A stretch of DNA of 64,000 nt from Echinococcus granulosus (Eukaryota > Platyhelminthes > Cestoda > Cyclophyllidea > Taeniidae). The first letter of the stretch is position 1, and each line of letters begins with the position of its first letter. Below, one piece after another: positions 60,701-64,000 of the stretch. The DNA lies in contig NW_020170387.1 in the NCBI RefSeq assembly GCF_000524195.1, forward strand, positions 110,500 to 174,499. Direction: 5' to 3'. The notes beneath the pieces were generated by a model. It was not told where the DNA came from and searched no databases. It saw only the letters and a list, made by a program, of their open reading frames with translations. The position numbers and the translations under genes were made by a program.

Positions 60701-63379
60701 ATGTAGACTTTCATCATGGCACCGCTTGTATTCAATTGACGCGTGTGTGCCACTGTATTTGTGGGCAGCTGGCCGAATTGGTAGCCTGACTTGGGACTAG
60801 AAGACTAGGTAAAAATGAAAAACTGCATGGGATTGGGCTCGTAAAATGTTAGATTGGTGTTTCCTGACTAATTGAAAGATGAATCACTAAACTGTCAATT
60901 GAAAGACTTCTGGAAAGCAGTGTCAGAGGAAGAAGCTAGGGGTACAGATGAGGTCACGAAATAAATTAATAAGTTACCTACCACTCTTAAGCTCCGCCGT
61001 TTCGTGGTCACATCACCAAGATGTCGAAGCGACAAAAGTCATTCCCATTATTTTGATATAACTTTACCATTGACTTAGTTACTTATCTGGAAATTGGGTA
61101 CCATCTAGTTTAAGTGTGCGAAACTTCCATTGAATGTGGGTTAGAAACGACCTCAAATGGGTAAGGCGGGTGACTACTAAGTAATTTGATGACAGCTTAA
61201 TCTGCAGATTAGTTTTCGCTCTTGTTTCAATCAAAGTGAGTTGAAAGGTGGAGGATCCCCTTTATATAAAAGGAAGCAGACTGTTCCGTGTAAATTTTCT
61301 CATGTTGACGAAAAATTTGGCAAGCAATTTAGATTTAGTGTTATACTATCTGAATTTTGGTCCACCAACTGCCTCGGTAACAGTATTTTTATCTAACTTT
61401 CTATTACTATTTGCGGATTTTGGTGTAATGGTCTACTCCTTTCAAAAAGCACCAGAAAAAAGTCTAGAAGGGAGTCCTAGTCTTGTTTATGAGATGCAAG
61501 GTCTGCTATGCCGTGTCCCTCACGTGTCGATGGTGTGACAGTTATGTTAGCGCCACTCTTCCAATTATATTAACTTCTCTGATCATTGGTCTACTCTTCG
61601 AGGATACTTTAAGGAAGATCACTCGGGATATGACCTCCGACTCAACGCTTATGGAATTGGTGCGAAAACAGTGATCGCCTGTTCCTAATTCCCGGGATGT
61701 TCAACTAGCCGGTGAAGGTGATTTATTGTCAAGTTATTGCACTCTGTGATAGCGTCTGGTTCCATGAACACACTTGATGGCAACTAGTGTCTGTGAGGCC
61801 TAAGAGCGCTTACAATTAGCCGGTTACTTTCCTCCCTGTAGGTTTTTCAAATCATCCAGTGGTGCTGCAAGGCAATACCCAGATCAGCCACCACCCTGCC
61901 AGTCCTTTCGCACCGATTGCCCGCACTACCTCCTGTGGCAGTCGCACCTCCCCGTCCGCTGCCTCTGCGGCCGCTGCGACAGCTTCGTCGTTGCGTAGCA
62001 ACAGCGACGTTACCGCGCCCACCCGTCCCTGCGCTCAGTCCTACCACCGACCCGCAGTCTCACCTCCGCCCGAACACCAACGGGCTATCTGTAGCCCCTG
62101 TGCCAGTGCCAGCAATAGCTCTGCTGTTCGTCAGATACCCGACGATGGTGGGTCGATTGACGTTCTTTCACGTCCTTTCTATCATGGATCAGATAAGAAA
62201 TAGATTTGGTGGTTGAATTCAGCTCTAAATACGACGAATCTTCGGTTTTTCATTCATCAACACTCGTAGACATGAGTTAGATAAAAACCCTATGCATAAA
62301 ATATACTGTAGGGTATAAAGCACTCCCACAGATGGTAAGAGGGGCGGTAGTCTGGAAAAAAGATTTACTATAATCACACAGAAGGGCTGGAAGACTAGCA
62401 GCGTAGGTTACATTAACATGGTTGAATCGTAGAAGACTGAAAAGGGCCGCATAACCAAATGTGCACGTAAAACAAGTGTCCTCATACTGCCTGGCCCTCT
62501 GCCTGTCCTGATTGTCTTCCCTTGCGCTCTTTACGGTCAACCCTCCTTGTCTAGGCCAATAGGTGTTAATCTGTAATGTAGCATGCCATCAGTAAAATGG
62601 AAGATTATCCCTCCTTTAGGGTGAATCTACTAACAATCCTACAAATTTAGCCGTTATAATGCGTACGATTAGCTTCATTGTAGACGTAAGGAATGACTGG
62701 AAGTCTAATAAGAATAGAGGGTTAGGAATTCACTTTCGTTCCGCCGGCATGGCAGGTGAATTACGAAAAATTGAAGAGGCTTACGTAGTCACAAATACCA
62801 TAAGCGTTGTTTTATCACTGTCATCAAAAATGTATATTTTCATTAATTTGTAACGTTGCATGCCTTATACTTGACCAGACAGTATTGGAATCTAGCTAGA
62901 AGCATATTTAGAATCACGTACATCTAATATGGAGGACTCGGTCTTGTGGACAATGCAGATTCATTAATTGGTTACTTCTGAGTGTTCCAGGGGAATCAGA
63001 TGGAGTTCAATCAACGTCAGGGGGTCTACAGCCTTCGCGGCGTCGAAAGGATCTTGCGGCGACCTACGAGGAGGCTTGGGATGTAAAGATGTCGCGCCGG
63101 CTGGGTGGTATGGACGTGAGTCGACTAGCTGAGGCATTGCCCAATAGCAACTTCAAGCGCTACGATCTTTTTCGCGCCTCTGATCGGCCGCTGCGCTCCC
63201 CTGCCACCCCTGCTCCCGTGGTGCGCTCTCCTTCGCTCTCTCCTGTCCTTACCTCTACCGAGGGCATTGTCATGCGCCAGCCCCGACCTGCACCTCGAGC
63301 TAGCTTCAGAAACTCTTCCACCGATACTGTCATTAACCGTGAGACGATGCCTTCTCCATTTCGGCTCAAGCAGAATCGG
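24564..63379 (+). CDS. Large scaffold/adaptor gene, possibly SHB-type (partial, runs off right edge)
   Basis: Model A exons: 24564-24767, 40437-40797, 44280-44475, 53943-54244, 61842-62147, 62991-63379; their phases (0, 1, 2, 1, 1, 0) interlock and give 586 codons. Model B starts in 45945-46855 and joins the same 53943 exon. The protein is largely disordered, rich in Ser, Pro, Ala and Arg, with basic patches. I see no membrane segment. Tyrosine motifs: EEYQESF, IYNEPCDAR (exon 2) and TYEEAWDVKM (62991 exon). The last two resemble the YMEPYDAQ and EYDQPWEWK motifs of SHB/SHD/SHE/SHF adaptors, which couple receptor tyrosine kinases to downstream signalling through a C-terminal SH2 domain. No SH2 domain is inside the window; it would have to lie to the right of 63379. 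The gene model is fairly sound; the family assignment is an inference. Introns of up to 15.7 kb separate the exons. Confidence 0.55.
25826..25845. repeat. Perfect 20-bp palindrome CTAGGCCTA-TG-TAGGCCTAG
   Basis: Two 9-bp arms are exact reverse complements with a 2-base spacer. It lies inside the long intron. Purpose unknown. Confidence 0.8.
34358..34369. repeat. Homopolymer C run
   Basis: Twelve consecutive C bases lie in a C/T-rich stretch. Such runs are prone to length error in sequencing. Confidence 0.9.
37007..37144 (+). CDS. Candidate alternative first exon (uncertain)
   Basis: An ATG opens 46 codons of protein-like composition: MPKPPYSHAGSGSSSGRHH, then a proline stretch, ending FVHQKK before a weak GTGCGC donor in phase 0. 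Phase 0 would let it join the 40437 exon, replacing exon A1. Against it: the donor is weak and I see no matching promoter. It could be a chance frame in C-rich DNA. Confidence 0.25.
40437..40797 (+). CDS. Large gene, coding exon A2 with YNEPCDAR motif
   Basis: Phase 0 at its start, phase 1 at its end (G before GTACGT). The chosen acceptor is TTTGATAG at 40436, giving AILEEEYQESFGMTAEH; a second in-frame acceptor, TATCAG at 40460, would drop eight residues. It encodes PSILRKITPPRLSDPP, a run of alanines, IYNEPCDARRAGSSSGG and SIYCDTEHHRQD. The tyrosine sites with acidic or proline neighbours look like SH2 ligand sites. The exon is clearly more GC-rich than the introns around it. Confidence 0.7.
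44280..44475 (+). CDS. Large gene, coding exon A3
   Basis: Flanked by CCTTTCCGATTGCAG and GTAAGT. Read in phase 1 it is open and gives SPDSLQPTSSNHLWEGSGS and, at the end, SSLSNSRDIFSHTNPCLE. It starts in phase 1, matching the end of the 40437 exon, and ends in phase 2, matching the start of the 53943 exon. A second frame is also open, but its phases do not fit either neighbour. Confidence 0.65.
44476..45644 (+). other. Intron between exon A3 and the 45.9-kb exon
   Basis: AT-rich, T-rich on the plus strand. I see no coding sequence and no recognisable RNA gene. Confidence 0.5.
45647..45775 (+). promoter_or_regulatory. Candidate internal promoter before the 45.9-kb exon
   Basis: A GC box (GGGGCGG, 45647-45653), an inverted CCAAT box (GATTGGT, 45658-45664), a second one (GATTGGC, 45751-45757) and a TATA-like CTATATC (45768-45774) occur in order, about 170 bp before the ATG pair at 45945. 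Each element is short and could occur by chance; together they favour transcription starting here. Confidence 0.35.
45796..45937. repeat. CA-rich microsatellite
   Basis: Imperfect repeats of CACATACACACACGCG type, ending in a (CA)n run at 45923-45937, fall just before the ATG pair of the 45.9-kb exon. If translated, the last part would read VHTHTHS. Confidence 0.8.
45945..46855 (+). CDS. Large gene, exon B1: alternative first exon or 936-nt cassette
   Basis: From MMALGRGSSSKKHRKSRR it encodes 303 residues and ends in phase 2 before GTGAGC, joining the 53943 exon in frame. It carries a basic N-terminus, KSLMQVFWRRHSSSSS, a Ser/Pro-rich region, SAAYDLTSEALAYQSPPPG, LPRIPEH, a Gln/Pro stretch, a Pro run before LVDRRGDKMSKSFNLGG, and IDTAVYSNVKIP. 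It is strongly GC-rich compared with its surroundings. If it is a first exon, ATG 45945 or 45948 starts translation. Alternatively an acceptor AACATCTAG at 45919 gives an internal exon 45920-46855 of exactly 936 nt, with phase 2 on both sides, which could be included between exons A3 and 53943 or skipped. The promoter-like elements upstream make me favour the first-exon reading. Confidence 0.7.
46856..53942 (+). other. Intron of the large gene (about 7.1 kb)
   Basis: T-rich on the plus strand. A 150-nt exon-like segment at 48966-49115 does not fit the phases of the flanking exons. A hairpin lies at 48911-48930 and a short CA repeat near 49141-49160. No gene supported. Confidence 0.5.
48911..48930. 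repeat. Hairpin, 8-bp arms
   Basis: GCTCATAA and TTATGAGC are exact reverse complements around a TTGT loop, inside an intron. Confidence 0.7.
53943..54244 (+). CDS. Large gene, common exon 4
   Basis: It begins after CTCCCATCACAG in phase 2 and ends CCCCA before GTAAGT in phase 1. It encodes MASPPAGSGSSTGHSPLAH, then Pro/Gln-rich sequence, SPGLERRRNFSPRQL, a Thr/Ala stretch and SASPTLSNSPS. It is low-complexity, basic and probably disordered. Both candidate 5' routes (from 44475 and from 46855) join it in frame. Confidence 0.75.
57013..57037. repeat. Short tandem repeat ATTTGT
   Basis: Three exact ATTTGT units are followed by a partial one. Confidence 0.8.
58293..58319. repeat. Perfect 10-bp hairpin
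   Basis: TGGTGCTCTA and TAGAGCACCA are exact reverse complements around the 7-base loop AGTTATC. Confidence 0.8.
61842..62147 (+). CDS. Large gene, common exon 5
   Basis: It begins after the strong acceptor CTTTCCTCCCTGTAG in phase 1 and ends GACGATG before GTGGGT in phase 1. It encodes FSNHPVVLQGNTQISHHP, a Ser/Ala-rich run, and ends near SSAVRQIPDD. Rich in Ser, Ala and Pro, with no folded domain. Confidence 0.75.
62148..62990 (+). other. Intron of the large gene (843 bp)
   Basis: Nothing beyond ordinary intronic sequence; several stop codons occur in each frame. Confidence 0.6.
62991..63379 (+). CDS. Large gene, common exon 6 with YEEAWDVK motif
   Basis: It begins after GAGTGTTCCAG in phase 1 and ends AATCGG before GTAAGT in phase 0. 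It encodes SRRRKDLAATYEEAWDVKM, then SRRLGGMDVSRLAEALP, NFKRYDLFRASDRP, a Pro/Ser/Arg segment and a second basic stretch up to RLKQNR. TYEEAWDVKM matches, by residue class, the EYDQPWEWK motif found upstream of the SH2 domain in SHB-family adaptors. The gene continues past the right edge. Confidence 0.75.
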
Positions 63380-64000
63380 GTAAGTGTTCTCTATTCTACA
63401 TACTGCAACTGTCACTTCATCGTCTAGGCCAACAGAACTTTAACCTCGGCATCAGCAGTAATCCATGTATCTGTAGTACTTCGAGTCATCCCTGGATGAG
63501 CAATAGGTTAATTAGTATGGGCGAAGATTTATCATTAGCGTACGGGAGGGCTGAGAGGCCATAGACTTGAACAGAACGCCACAACACCAAGATGATAATC
63601 GAAACCGCGGAGATTCAAAATCTTGTGTTATTACGTATACCGTTAGAACAATCTTCAGGTCATTATGCAGTCCTGTGGTTTTGAGCGTCACCTCCCGAGT
63701 TCCGTCTGTTCAACCTTCTGCTTTGGTCGTAACGAATCTTTCCGTGAATTTTAATTAAGCGAAGGTGATATGATGTATTCTCACCCTAGGGCAAACCCTG
63801 CCCATTCGTTGTAGTATACATGCTTTGGATTTAGTTGAAATCCTGAATATCCCGTTTTTGTAAAATATTGGAGAGAATCATTTCGAAAGACAGTGGGCAC
63901 AGTCTGTGTACCAATCGCTTTTTATAACAATGCCTAAGAAGAAAAGTATCGTCTCTACAGAGTAGCATATAAAGCGTTGTGTTCAGGGGCACAGTAAACG
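63380..64000 (+). other. Start of the next intron of the large gene
   Basis: No further exon is evident before the window ends. Confidence 0.5.

Larger units (their letters stand above)
54245..61841 (+). other. Intron of the large gene (about 7.6 kb)
   Basis: No exon is supported. It contains a 10-bp-arm hairpin at 58293-58319, a TTTGTA-type tandem repeat at 57013-57037 and a CA run near 59498-59516. Confidence 0.5.

Noticed and set aside
61917..62216. Alternative frame through the 61.8-kb exon, rich in Pro and Leu
   Set aside because: The frame joined to both neighbouring exons by phase is the Ser/Ala-rich one; the other is a shadow.

Overview
The window is eukaryotic nuclear DNA with spliced genes, long introns and dispersed short repeats. 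I take it to be from a flatworm, probably a parasitic one. The grounds are the 31-37 nt micro-introns at the 5' end of one gene with introns lengthening toward its 3' end, a moderate base composition, and short degenerate interspersed repeats. A cestode is my best guess, but the sequence alone does not prove it.

Layout. 1-8033: no supported coding gene; probable 5' flank or leader of the next gene. 8034-9620 (+): a three-exon FEZF-type transcriptional repressor with an EH1 motif and six C2H2 fingers. 9621-11687: spacer holding a cluster of about 100-140 bp repeats. 11688-19484 (+): a 15-exon NAT10/Kre33 RNA cytidine acetyltransferase gene, reconstructed end to end with consistent splice phases. 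20211-21534 (-): a two-exon gene of unknown family, tail to tail with NAT10. 21535-24563: spacer with more copies of the same repeat, in both orientations. 24564 to beyond the right end (+): one very large gene with exons at 24.6, 40.4, 44.3, 53.9, 61.8 and 63.0 kb. An additional large exon at 45.9 kb behaves either as an alternative promoter/first exon or as a phase-neutral cassette. Short tyrosine motifs suggest an SHB/SHD/SHE/SHF-type signalling adaptor whose SH2 domain would lie outside the window. This is a hypothesis.

How the genes relate. FEZF is a developmental (neural fate) repressor, NAT10 is a housekeeping nucleolar enzyme, and the large gene is probably a scaffold in tyrosine-kinase signalling. 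Nothing suggests a shared pathway. The most notable points are the alternative N-terminal modules of the large gene, the steep intron-length gradient and GC-AG intron of NAT10, the unfamiliar C-terminal domain of the minus-strand protein, and the repeat family flanking NAT10 and its neighbour.
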